A program made the position numbers and the translations under genes. From assembly GCF_016808095.1 (NCBI RefSeq), contig NC_068971.1:4910501-4974500 (forward strand): DNA of 64,000 nucleotides, given 5' to 3'. Each line of letters opens with the position of its first letter. Within the stretch, counting starts at the first letter, position 1. The notes under the pieces were generated by a model. It was not told the origin of the DNA, ran no database searches, and saw only the letters and a program-made list of their open reading frames with translations. Of this stretch, positions 37,863-49,282 are shown piece by piece. The stretch is from Vigna angularis. Its lineage: Eukaryota > Streptophyta > Magnoliopsida > Fabales > Fabaceae.

Positions 37863-38309
37863 CTTTGATACCATAGTAACAACATAAGAACTCAACTAAA
37901 ATTGAAAGTAAAACAAGAAATACAATATACAATAATATTTTCTATATTAATTTTTTTCTCAAAAATTTAAGAAATGGAAGAATAAAAAAAGTAAAAGAAA
38001 ATATTTTCAAATATCTTATTAAAACAACCTTGTGTTCCTCTTCTAATTACTAAAATAATTGTTTTTTCCAATGCTGAGATTTTTTTTCTGACAATAAAAA
38101 TACTTAAAAAAATATAGATTCATCAACAACTAACTTAATGTTCATAAAATATAAAAAATATTTATAAATCTCTCTACAAAAACGAACTAAATAACTAAAA
38201 TATCTCCGATAACACTTTATTGGTCAGAACGATTTCTAAACATTCCTATCCATGGAACGTTTCAGAGCAGACGAGTAACAAAGAAATTGTTGCATTCAAA
38301 TCCTCAAAG

Positions 38310-38325
38310 TTGACTTTGAAGTCAA
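38310..38325. promoter_or_regulatory. Inverted W-box pair, first receptor kinase
   Basis: TTGACTTTGAAGTCAA contains TTGACT on both strands, the WRKY-binding core. It lies ~770 bp upstream of the start codon in a block conserved in all four cluster members. Function inferred from motif and conservation. Confidence 0.5.
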
Positions 38326-38689
38326 GTAATAATAACGTGACAAAAACATGCATACAAACCATTATCTCATAAATATTCCACACTCTTGATATTTTATTCA
38401 AACTCTATATAATCTCAAACTTTTATATTAGCCATTTTTCCAACCTTGGCTTTATCTTACTAAGTTTTAGCTTTTTGTGTACTTGTAATTTTATCTTTTA
38501 CATTTGCACCAACAGAACAATCATCTATAAAGATAAAATTAAAGTTATAATAAAATACCCGCTTTTTCATATGTTAGTATTAACTAATAGATTCGAACAT
38601 TTTAAATTTGGATAAATATGAATTTATTTTGTATTTAATGCTTTTGAAAAAATATGGTTAGTTTTAATTTTTAAAAAATGATTGTATTA

Positions 38690-38803
38690 GTAGTGGGTTT
38701 TAAACCTAACTCAATCTCGCAAAACTGGCTTGTAAAGTAAGGTTTATATCCACTTATAAACTAATAATTGATTTTATCTCTAGCCGATGTGGGACTTCCA
38801 ACA
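38690..38803 (-). repeat. Dispersed LTR-like repeat copy, well preserved
   Basis: On the minus strand it opens TGTTGGAAGTCCCACATCGG and ends TTGAGTTAGGTTTAAAACCC, the best-preserved terminus of the family in this window. Confidence 0.75.
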
Positions 38804-38996
38804 ATTGTCGATCGAATGGTTAATTTGTTTGTACAGACGTGTGATCTATCTAGTTACAAAAATTTCAACACATTTCCGTCATGGAACGTGGAAATGGGTT
38901 CAGAGTAGACTAAGTCAAGCAATGGCGTGCAGATGCATGCATGCAATGAATGAGGGCAAAAGTCTTTTGGAATTTCATGTTTATGACTTATCACAG

Positions 38997-39004
38997 TATA
39001 AGAA
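38997..39004 (+). promoter_or_regulatory. TATA-like core promoter, first receptor kinase
   Basis: TATAAGAA about 100 bp before the start codon, within a block (CTTATC.CAGTAT... CTCATAAATATACCT) conserved before all three intact genes. Confidence 0.5.
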
Positions 39005-39096
39005 TCAGCAGATAACTTACATGGTATTGAGTGAACATAATTTAGTGAAACTCAGTTTCTCATAAATATACCTTCTATTACCTCTATTTGCAAAAC

Positions 39097-41289
39097 ATGC
39101 AGTTTTTGGTTTCCAATTTCCATCCTGTTATTTATGTTTTGGTGTTTATAGGCTCTGTTCTGAAGTTGGGATGCGCGTCGTCTACACCATCGCAGCTTCA
39201 ATTGGAAGCAAACGCTATAATCAATAGCGGATGGTGGAATTTGCCGCACTCACAGTCACTTCATATATGTTCATTGATTGAGGGTATACATTGCAATGAT
39301 TTTGGAAGTGTAACTCGTATCACATATCTGTATTCCGAGCGACCCATTCAATTAGCAAATCTAAACCTTTCTGCTTTTAAGAATTTGGAACATCTTGAGG
39401 TCTCCTTCTGTAGTCTAGAAGGTATTATTCCATCTGAAATTGATAGTCTTTCCAAACTTACTTATCTTGATTTATCTCATACTTCCATTCATGGAGAGAT
39501 ACCTCTTACAATAGGAAATCTTTCCAATCTCACTTATCTCGATTTGTCCTACGATTCTATTTCTGGTCAGGTGCCTCTTTCAATGGGAAATCTAATTCAA
39601 CTATCCACACTAATCATTTCTAACAACTACATTGAAGGCCCTGTTCCTTTTGAATTGTCATTCTTGAAGAATCTTACTATCATTGATCTATCTTACAACA
39701 AAATCAATGGAGCTTTGCCTATTTCACTTTCAAACCTCACGAACCTTCAAAATCTTGACATTTCACACAATCTACTCTCCGGTTCCCTTGAACCTTTCTT
39801 AGTTGGATATTTTCCATTATTGGAAACTCTGGATCTAAGCTACAATAGTCTTACCGGAGGGATTCCTCTGTCCCTACATAATGTCCGCTATGTGGACCTT
39901 TCCTTCAACAATTTGAAGGGTCCCATTCCAAACGGTGTACATCCGTTTGCGCTAATGGGGAACAAGGGTGTATGCAGCAACATTACAAATATACGAATCC
40001 AATACCAATTCCAGCCTTGTTCAGTCAGTCAGAAGAAACGAAGGAAACTGGTCATAATTCCTACTATCACCATATTTCTAATCATGATCTTCTTACTACT
40101 TCTATATCTGAGGCACAATCGCATTACAATCAAGAACAAACATTCAAGGATAAGTGAAACATCTAAGAATGGGGACTTGTTCTGCATATGGAACTATGAC
40201 GGAAGCATAGCCTATGAAGATATCATCATAGTTACTGAAGACTTTGACCTCAAATATTGTATTGGAATAGGTGCGTACGGAAGTGTTTTCAAGGCTCAAC
40301 TACCAAGTGGCAAGATTGTTGCGGTGAAAAAACTCCATGGCTTTGAAGCAGAGGTCCCGACTTTTGATGAGAGTTTCAGAAACGAAGCCAAAGTATTATC
40401 AAAAATAAAGCATCGACATATAGTCAAGCTCCATGGATTTTGCTTGCACAAAAGAATAATGTTTTTGATATATGAGTACATGGAGAAAGGAAGCTTGTTT
40501 TCTGTGTTGTTTGATGACATGAAAGCAATGGAATTGGATTGGAAAAAGAGGATTAACACAATAAAAGGCACTGCGCATGCTATCTCATATCTCCATCATG
40601 ATTGTGTTCCTCCTATAGTTCATAGAGACATATCAACAAGCAACGTCTTGCTTAACTCTGAGTGGGAGCCCACTGTTTCCGACTTTGGCACAGCTCGATT
40701 TCTCAACCTTGATTCATCCAATCGAACTATTGTTGTTGGAACCATTGGATACATAGCACCTGGTAAATTGTTCATGTTTTTCTCTAGTCCTATTTATTTA
40801 TGATTTGGTGCATATGAGGCCTAATCAAAATACATGTAACAAGTAGATGGAGTAGCTTTTTACATTTGTATTTTAAATTATTTTTCTTTTGATATTTTAA
40901 TTTGATGTTGTCAAAACGCAGAGCTTGCATATACAATGGTTGTGAATGAAAAGTGTGATGTGTATAGCTTCGGAGTGGTGACACTGGAAACTTTGATGGG
41001 AAAACATCCTAAGGAAATACTCTCATCACTTGATTCAACTTCTACAAATAGTGACATCAAATTATGTGAAATATTGGATCAACGCCTCCCGCACCCAACA
41101 TTTTCAGATTTACAAGACATAGTTGTTGCTGCTATTATGGCTTTTGCATGTTTAAATCCCAATCCCTGCTTTCGTCCAACAATGAAACGCATCTCTCAAT
41201 GTTTTCTTAGTCGGCTTACACCGTTCAACATTCCTTTACGTCTTATTTCATTGCAACAGCTCATAAGTCAAGAACTCAGACATCCTTAA
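39097..41289 (+). CDS. LRR receptor-like kinase, MIK2/At1g35710-like, short ectodomain
   Basis: Two exons, 39097-40762 and 40922-41289, donor CACCTG/GTAAAT, acceptor ACGCAG/AG; 677 aa. The start is the ATG of MQFLVSNF, matching its paralogs. Residues 1-29 are a signal peptide. An LRR N-cap with a WW motif and paired Cys follows, then about 8 leucine-rich repeats of the plant type ([16 protein letters not shown]). Residues ~318-340 form one membrane span. The cytoplasmic kinase has P-loop GIGAYGSV from Gly390, VAVKK Lys411, HRDIS with Asp511 and DFG at 529, so it is an active-type RD kinase by sequence. The intron splits GTIGYIAP from ELAYT. Plant relatives such as MIK2 perceive peptide signals in immunity and development; this ligand is unknown. 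It has far fewer LRRs than the paralogs at 45641 and 62179. Confidence 0.93.
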
Positions 41290-42235
41290 ATTTGTGAACT
41301 TTCTTAAATATTTTGAAAGAAATTTCGATTGTAACTACTTTCAATGAAAATTTTGTGGTTGTTTATTACATTAATAGTTAGAAAACATTCTCAAATTATA
41401 TATATTCTTGAATTAAACTAGTTTTCATTTTACGGTTCTTATGACTTATAGTAATTCTTAAATGTGACACCAAAATAAATAATATTTGACATTGTTAATT
41501 TGTTTTTTATTTATTTATTTTTATTTTGATGTCATGTATGTGTAAAGAGTTGTTTTATTATTTTATTTTTTTGTTTTATTTTTAAACTGTTTTGCCCTAA
41601 AAATAGAAATATATTTTTAACTTAATTTACTTTTTTAGTATTTCAATCTAATTTAACTTTTATTCATATTTATTTTTCTATCACATGTTTTTAAAAATTT
41701 ATTTTACTTTTTTATCGATTCAATTTGTTTTTAAATTGATTTATTGTAAAAGTAAAAATAAATTTCAAGTCTATCATTTAATATCTAATAAACTAATGTT
41801 TTAGTTGTTATATAACATTAATAATTTCTTAAATTTATAATTTTCATATTAATCTCTAGAAGGTCACTTACATCTAAAGTTAAAATTCTTTTTGTTAATC
41901 AATTTAATATATAATATACATCTCTAAAATTATTTTAAAAATTAGTTGATTTTTAAAATAATTTTTGCATGAATAAATAAATGAGAGGACACCACTTTAT
42001 TTCGTGGTTAATTTGAAGTTGAAGTTTAAATCGAACAATTTATTCTACTTTTCACAACTACTAAATTAGTAATTGAATTTTTGTCACAAATATTATTTTA
42101 TGATTATTTCAGTCATCATATGAACTAATTTCACTGACAAATCATTTGGTCACTGTGGCTAATTTGAAACTAATTGAAATCGGTGACTATTTCAGTCACA
42201 ATTTGTAACTGTGTTATTTTGATAGCTAAATGACT
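41290..42235. other. 3' flank of the first receptor kinase
   Basis: AT-rich, including the presumed 3' UTR. Nothing else recognised. Confidence 0.5.
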
Positions 42236-42239
42236 TTTT

Positions 42240-43587
42240 TTTTATTGTAGTAGAAATATCCTTCAGAGTCTCAATACTATAAAATCACATTTATCATTAC
42301 TAAATGCAAAATTTGCAATAGTATTGTATCTAATTTCTTTTCACCTTTGGTGTATGATGTTCACGGAATTTTCTTCAATTGCATATGCACAATTATCCTT
42401 TCTTAAAATTACCTTATCTTCAATTTTTACAATAAAAAATTATTTCATTAAACCTTTCTATTTTATATTTTATTGTCATGAAAACTGACTTATTATTGTT
42501 GAAACAAACAAAGTAAACCGCGAACCAAAAGATAAGTTCTCAAGAATAACAGGTGGGCCATTAATGAAAATACTAAGTATTTTCTTACCTTAACTTTTCT
42601 AGACATGAAATTTCAAACTATCATATTCTATCCTGTAACAAGAATAACTTTCTTCATATGTGATATAAGACTAATTGTGATCACATGATATACTCAAAAT
42701 TCTTCTACAATCAAGAACCTAGCTTTGATATCATTGTTTGATATTAGAGTAATAACATAATACATTGATTGATATTAGAGTAATAACATAATAACTTAAC
42801 TAAAATTAGAAAGAAAAAAAAACATATAATGGACAATAGTTTCTCTATTTTTTTTTTTTGAAGTACTAAAACAATGAAATAATAGAAAAATAAAAGAAGA
42901 GATTATATATCTTATTAAAAAAAAACCTTGCACTCCAACTATATCATGAAAAATAAACCAAAACAAATTTTATATCCGACTTCTTTTCTCATACTAAAAA
43001 ACTTGAAAAAAAGAATACAAATTCATCGATAACAAAATCATAACAAAATTATAACAAAATTATAAATCTCCCAATAACAATTAACTAAATAACTAAAGCA
43101 TCTCCAATAAAGACATTATTGGTGACAACGATTTCTAAACATTCCTATTCATGGAACGTTTGATAGAGCAGACCCAGCAACGTAGAAATAGTTGCATTCA
43201 AATCTTCAAAGTTGACTTCGAAGTCAAGCAATAATAATAGGACAAATGCGTTTGCACCGTCAATGGGGGCAAGACACTCGAATTCTTTGCACCATCAATA
43301 ATTACATGCGTACAAATCATTATCTCTTAAATATTCCACTCTTGATTTTTAGTATTATACAAACTCTTTATAATCTCAAACTTTTACTCTATTTAGCCAT
43401 TTTCTCAACCTTGCCTATCTTACTACATTTTAGTTTTTGTGTACTTGTGATTTTATCCTCCACAATTTGCACCAACAATGCAATCTTATATAAAAATAAA
43501 TTTAAAGTTATATTAAAGTACCGCTATGTCGTATGTTAGTATTAATTAATAGATTCAAACATTTTAAAATTCTATATATATATGATT
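42240..43587. repeat. Duplicated 5' flank, copy 2 (upstream of the receptor-kinase pseudogene)
   Basis: Collinear with 36880-38610 but lacks the hAT-like insertion. It has its own short tandem repeat at 42733-42800 (ATTAGAGTAATAACATAA twice). Homology with copy 1 ends near ATTCAAACATTTTAAA (43556-43571), just before the pseudogene fragment. Confidence 0.8.
43212..43227. promoter_or_regulatory. Perfect palindromic W-box pair, pseudogene copy
   Basis: TTGACTTCGAAGTCAA is a perfect 16-bp palindrome with TTGACT on both strands, orthologous in position to 38310-38325. It now precedes a pseudogene. Confidence 0.5.
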
Positions 43588-43931
43588 TCTCAGTTGGATA
43601 TATCTGCCATTCTTGAAAAGTTTGGATCTACGCTACAATAATCTTATTGGAGCAATTCCTCTACCTCTTCTTAGTATCTATTATGTGGACATTTCCTTCA
43701 ACAATTTGAATACAACAACATTTCATATATTCAAACCAAATACAGATTCCAGCCTTCTTCAATTCATGACAAGAAAGCAAGGCAAAATTAGTTGGTCATA
43801 ATGCTTTTTATCACCATTTTTCTAATAATGACCTTCTTACTACTATATATGAGGCACAACTGCATTGCAATGAAGAATAAACATGTAAGCATAACTGAAA
43901 TATCTAACAGCGGGGTTTTGCATGCATCATT
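43588..43931 (+). pseudogene. Deletion-fused LRR receptor kinase fragment
   Basis: The 5' flank block runs straight into the last LRRs of the gene (SLDLRYNNLIGAIPLPLL, YYVDISFNNLN), followed in a different frame by the transmembrane and juxtamembrane segment ([29 protein letters not shown]). Signal peptide, most LRRs and the whole kinase are missing, and the frame shifts between the LRR and membrane parts. Homology stops near GCATGCAT at 43931. Comparison with the gene at 39097 shows an internal deletion of the 5' coding part and loss of the 3' part. Confidence 0.9.
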
Positions 43932-43937
43932 TTTTAC

Positions 43938-44160
43938 CTCAAATATTGTATTATTAGATATTTATAAAATTAGAGATTACATATATAATATATTTGGTGA
44001 AGTAAAATTAAATTGTTGAATTATTTTTTACAATTACAATTTGGACCCAAATCAAGTTTAGAATATGATTACTAAATGATGGGTCAAATTAACTTTATTT
44101 GTGATATAAAAATTTTATTTTTCTTTTACTTTATTACAAAAGGAGACAAAACTCTAAGTT
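43938..44160. repeat. Cluster repeat, copy 1
   Basis: About 220 bp, from AGATATTTATAA(A/G)ATTAGAGA through AATGATGGGTCAAATTAA to AGACAAAACTCTAA, highly similar to 61412-61640. It links the pseudogene's 3' side with the 5' side of the third intact gene. Confidence 0.85.
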
Positions 44161-45540
44161 AAAAATGGTATTAAAATATTTTAGAATTTAGAAAAAGGGA
44201 CAAATAGTTTTAAGAAAAGTTAAAATATTTCTATGCTAGGAATTTTTCCCTACATTTTCATATCTAATCAAGAATTTGTGTATTAGACTTGTCAAACTTG
44301 GCTTTTACTATATTTTTTTATCCAGGTTTTTGTTATTATATTTTCAATTCCTAATTTCTTATGTCCAAAATTGAGTACCAATTTGTTTTTGTTGCTGCAA
44401 TGGTAAGAACACAATTTGAAGTTAAGTTAATTAGCCCTTGAAGAAAAATTGTTGGAAAAATTAGTATAAGCTTGTTAAATATAATCTTTCGCTGGTAATG
44501 TATATAGTTCTACAATGTCATTAAAATTTGAACGATGCACTCCATTCTATTGAAATCAAACCAAATACGAATGTCGCCACAGGTACATGAATGCAAAGGG
44601 CGAATTTCAGCGAGAGATTCCATAACCCAGCGAATCTTATTGTAGATTTGCAAGATGATGGATGAGAAAAGATGTGAAACAATCCTCAAAGAATAATGAA
44701 AGGATTCATATTATCCATAATAGTCATGATAAAAAATCATAAAATAACTAGTGATACCATATTAAAGAACACAAAAATAATTATTTGATTCATGCCAAAT
44801 ACAAAAGATATCTTGTGCTTCACCAAAAGAATAAAAAAAATCTTAAAAAATATGCATAAATATGTCTATAACAACTAACTAAATAAGGTAGTGGATATCT
44901 CTAATAATACTTTATATGCAACAACCATTTCTAAACATTCCTACGCGTGTTTGTGTGAGAGGCAACAACGCAGAAATGGTGGCCTTCAAATATTCAAAGT
45001 CGACTCTTAAGTCAGCCAAAATAAAGTGATCAAAGCGTTCGCACCGTCCTTTTGACAAAACGTTGTGGAATTCTTTGAACCATCAAAACATAATAGTAGT
45101 AGATGCATCCGAATAAACTTTTCATCAATATTCCATTCATGACAGTTAGTATTATGCAAACTCTTCATACTCTCAAACTTTTACTCTACACCCAGATTTT
45201 CCCAACCTATCTATTAAACCTATTTATAGATTTTTTTTTTTAAATTTACTAAAACCGTAACTAACAAAATTAAGTTTTGTGAAATATAAAAAGAAATTGA
45301 AGTCATACTAATACAGACTATAATTACATTTTATCTTAATTAGTATATATATACAGTGAATTACTATAATATCGTTTACTTAATATTATTTTTATTGTAT
45401 TTATTATTATAATTTATTTCAAAATTTCACAATAACTAAAAAGTATAAGAAAGAAATATTTTAAATTTATTTAAACTAGTCTCTAAGTCAAGCAATGGCC
45501 TTCTGGAATTCTAGATTTGGGCTCTTCTACTCAACACGGC
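44161..45540. other. 5' flank of the second receptor kinase
   Basis: Bases ~44860-45215 align with the conserved promoter block of the cluster (ACAACCATTTCTAAACATTC, then AACAACGCAGAAATGG). The W-box is mutated to GTCGACTCTTAAGTCA at 44999-45014. The remainder is AT-rich with no gene. Confidence 0.6.
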
Positions 45541-45549
45541 TTATCGCAG

Positions 45550-45558
45550 TATAAAAAT
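45550..45558 (+). promoter_or_regulatory. TATA-like core promoter, second receptor kinase
   Basis: TATAAAAAT about 90 bp before the ATG, in the block conserved among the paralogs. Confidence 0.5.
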
Positions 45559-45640
45559 CAGCAGATAGCTAGCATGGTATTGACTGAACATAATTTCCTG
45601 AACCTTGAGTTTCTCATAAATATACCTCTATTTCCAAACC

Positions 45641-48600
45641 ATGCATTTTTTGGCTTACAACTTCCATCTTTTTATTTATGCTTTGCTTTTTATGGGCTCT
45701 GTTTTGCAGTTGGGATGCGCGTCGTCTACACCATCGCAGCTTCAGTTGGAAGCAAACGCTATAATCAATAGTGGATGGTGGAATCTGTCGCACTCGGATT
45801 CAAATCATATCTGTTCATTGATTGATGGTATAAGTTGCAATGATGCTAGAAGTGTAACCGGTATCACATATCTGTATACCAAGCGACGGATTCAATTAGC
45901 AACTCTAAACCTTTCCGCTTTCAAGAATTTAGAAACTCTTGAGGTCTGTTACTCTAGTCTAGAAGGGACTATCCCACCTGAAATTGGCAGTATTTCTAAA
46001 CTAAGTCGTCTTCGTTTGTCTCACAATTCTCTTCAAGGTAAAATACCTTTCACATTAGAAAATCTTTTCAACCTCACTTATCTTGATTTATCTTATAATT
46101 ATCTTCATGGTAAAATACCTACCACCATAGGAAGTTTTTCCAAACTCATTCATCTTGATTTATCCTTTAATTTTCTTTGGGGTGAAATATCTCACATAAA
46201 AAATATTTTCAAACTCACTCATCTTTATTTGTCCAATAATTCTCTTCAAGGTAAAATACCTTTCACAGTAGAAAATCTTCCTAATCTCACGTATGTTGAT
46301 TTGTCCCATAATTACTTTCATGGAGAAATCCCTATTGCAACAGGAAATTTTTCCAAACTCATATATCTTGATTTATCTTTCAATTCTCTTCAAGGTAAAA
46401 TACCTATCACCATAGGAAGTTTTTCCAAACTCACTCATCTTAAATTGTCTCACAATTCTATTTTTGGTGAGATACCTCCTACAATAGGATATCTTTCCAA
46501 ACTCACTCATCTTGAATTGTCCCACAATTCTATTTTTGGTGAGATACCTCCTACAATAGGAAATCTTTCCAAACTCACTCATCTTGATTTGTCCCACAAT
46601 TATATTCATGGAGAAATACCTCCTACAATGGGAAATCTTTCCAAACTCACTTATCTTGATTTGTTTGACAATTCTCTCCAAGGTGAAACACCACTCACAG
46701 TTGGAAATCTTTCCAAACTTACTTATCTTGATTTGTCATACAATTCTCTTCAAGGTAAAACACCTCTTATGGTAGGAAATCTGTCTAAACTCACTTATCT
46801 TAATTTATCCTACAATTCTCTTGAAGGTGAAATACCTTCAAGTGTAGGAAATCTTTCTACACTCACTTATCTTGATTTGTCCCACAATTCTCTTAATGGG
46901 AAGATGCCTCCTACCATAGGAAATCTTGTAGGACTTACTTTTCTTTATTTATCCCATAATTCTATTCATGGGGAAATACCTCCTACAATAGGAAATTTAA
47001 CCCAATTAAGTAGCCTAATCATCTCTAACAACTACATTCAGGGGCCTATCCCTTTTGAATTGTCATTCCTGGTAAATCTCAATTTTGTAGATGTATCTTA
47101 CAACAAAATCAATGGAACCTTGCCCATTTCCCTTTCAAACCTTAGGAACCTTCAACATCTTGATATTTCACACAATCAACTTGCTGGTTCTCTAAAACCC
47201 TTCACAGTTCAATATTTGTCACTCTTAAAAAGTTTGGATCTAAGCTTCAATAATTTTCAGGGTCCTATTCCAGATGGTTTACATCCATCTGTGCTAGTGG
47301 GGAACGAGGGAGTATGCAGCAACATTTCGGATATCCAAACCATTTACAAATTCAAACCTTGTTCAATCCAAGCCAAGAAACTAAAGCATAATCAGTTGGT
47401 CATAGCTATTTTTATCACCATTTTTCTAATAATGACCTTCTTGCTGCTTCTACATTTGAGGAAAAATCAAATGGAAATCAAGAACAAACATGCAAGAATA
47501 ACTGAAACACCTAAGAATGGAGACTATTTTTGCATATGGAACTATGACGAACGAATAGCCTATGAAGACATCGTTGCAGTAACTGAAGACTTTGACCTCA
47601 ACTATTGTATTGGAACAGGTGCCTACGGGAGTGTTTATAGGGCTCAACTTCCAAGTGGCAAGATTGTCGCGGTGAAAAAACTTCATGGTTTTGAAGCAAA
47701 GGTCCCCAAATTTGATGAAAGTTTCAGAAACGAAGCCAAAGTATTGTCGGAAATAAAGCATCGACATATCATCAAGCTTCATGGATTTTGCTTTCACAAA
47801 AGAGTCATGTTTTTGATTTATGAGTACATGGAGAAAGGAAGCTTGTCTTCTACCTTGTTTGATGACATGGAAGCAATTAACTTGGATTGGAGGAAGAGGG
47901 TTAACATAGTGAAAGGCACTGCACATGCTCTTTCATATCTCCATCATGATTGTGCCCCTCCTATAGTGCATAGAGACATATCAGCAAGCAACGTCTTGCT
48001 TAACTCTAAATGGGAGCCCACTGTTTCTGATTTTGGAACAGCCCGTTTTCTCAACCTTAATTCATCCAATCGAACTATAGTTGCTGGAACCATTGGATAC
48101 ATAGCACCTGGTAAATTGTTCATATTTTTCTCTACTTCTATTTATTTATGATTTGGTGCAGATTAGGCCTAATCAAAATACATATATAACAAGTAAATAG
48201 AGTAGTTTTTTACACTTGTATTTTCAATTATTTTTGTTTTGATCTTTTGATGTGATGTTGTAAAAATGCAGAGCTTGCCTATACAATGGATGTTAATGAA
48301 AAGTGTGATGTGTATAGCTTTGGAGTGGTGGCGCTGGAAACTTTGATGGGAAAACATCCTAAGGAAATACTCTCATCACTTCAATCAAATTGTATTGATG
48401 ATGCCATCAAATTAGGAGAAATATTGGACCAACGCCTCTCACCCCCATCATTTTCAATTTTGCAAGATATAGTTGCTGTTGCCATTGTGGCTTTTGTGTG
48501 CTTAAATCTCAACCCTTGCTCTCGCCCAACAATGAAATGTATCTCTCAATGTTTTCTCGGTCAGCTCACACCATTCAACATTCCTTTACGTGATATTTCA

Positions 48601-48648
48601 TTGCAACAACTCATGAGTCAAGAACTTAGGCATTGTTTAAAATTATGA
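45641..48648 (+). CDS. LRR receptor-like kinase, MIK2/At1g35710-like, long ectodomain
   Basis: Two exons, 45641-48110 and 48272-48648, same splice position as the paralog at 39097; 948 aa. Signal peptide 1-29, LRR N-cap with WW and paired Cys, then about 19 leucine-rich repeats of 24 residues, many almost identical ([19 protein letters not shown]). Membrane span ~586-608. The kinase has P-loop GTGAYGSV from Gly658, VAVKK Lys679, HRDIS with Asp779 and DFG at 797, so RD type and intact. C-terminal exon [20 protein letters not shown] carries subdomain IX. Relative to the gene at 39097 it has extra LRRs in the middle but lacks one near the membrane, where LDLSF runs directly into NNFQGPIP. Plasma-membrane receptor by family; ligand unknown. 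The TAA-free reading through both exons and canonical splice sites argue it is functional. Confidence 0.95.
46022..47000 (+). repeat. 72-bp coding tandem repeats (LRR units)
   Basis: About 13 consecutive 72-bp units share GGAAATCTTTCCAAACTCAC and TATCTTGATTTGTCC. Neighbouring units around 46440-46600 are nearly identical at DNA level, so the array grew by recent unit duplication. Confidence 0.93.
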
Positions 48649-49282
48649 TCTTTCTGAAATCTTTTAATGGAAAATTAAATTGTAACAACTTTCTATAAAT
48701 ATTATGTGGTTGTTTATGACATGAAAAGTTAGAAAACTTTTTAAAATTATGTTCTTTTGATTTAAAACTCATCTTATGAATCATCAATTTTAACATCTCG
48801 TACTGAAATCCGAAAGTTTATCATTAGTCATCTTATAATCAATTATATTAAACTTTAAACAAACATATGGGAAATAAAACCAAATTCATGATTAAAATCT
48901 ACAAAAACAATCTCACTTTTAAGGAACCACACAATCCGGAACAAAAGCACTTGAAACATATTATGTTCTTTTAAGTTAATCTTGTTTTATGTTTGGTATG
49001 AATTATTAAATATGACACCAAAAAATAAAAACTATTTTGTAAAAACTATAACAAAACGATATTAGTTTAACTTATTTTACTTTCGTTTACACATTGGTAC
49101 TTCATTAAATATTTAACATCATTGAAATGTATATAAAGTTACGTGACAATAATATATTGTAAGGTTATATGTACAATACTTTGTACTCTTTAATAATTAG
49201 TATATTTTATAACCATTATATGTACAACACTGTGTAAAGTACTTGCTTTACTATAAAAATGTTATTTATTTTTGTTTTTTTT
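48649..49282. other. 3' flank of the second receptor kinase
   Basis: AT-rich sequence with the presumed 3' UTR; nothing else recognised before the retroelement block. Confidence 0.5.

Larger units (their letters stand above)
36880..38610. repeat. Duplicated 5' flank, copy 1 (upstream of the first receptor kinase)
   Basis: Collinear with 42240-43587. Shared landmarks include a TTTGCAATA patch, CTTCAATTTTTA, (A/T)ACTAAGT(A/G)TTTTCTT, AACATTCCTAT(C/T)CATGGAAC and TTGACTT(T/C)GAAGTCAA. The pair is diverged but alignable through. This copy carries a hAT-like insertion at 37394-37862 that the other lacks. Confidence 0.8.

Noticed and set aside
38787..39065. 92-codon frame upstream of the first receptor kinase
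   Set aside because: It overlaps the dispersed LTR-like repeat and the conserved promoter block, and is not conserved as a reading frame before the paralogs.
39088..39096. An upstream TTG as start of the first receptor kinase
   Set aside because: The ATG at 39097 matches the start context and N-terminus of the two paralogs.
46022..47000. Regular 72-bp repeats, considered as a satellite or CRISPR-like array
   Set aside because: They translate in one frame to 24-residue LRRs of the receptor ectodomain, and this is a plant nuclear region.
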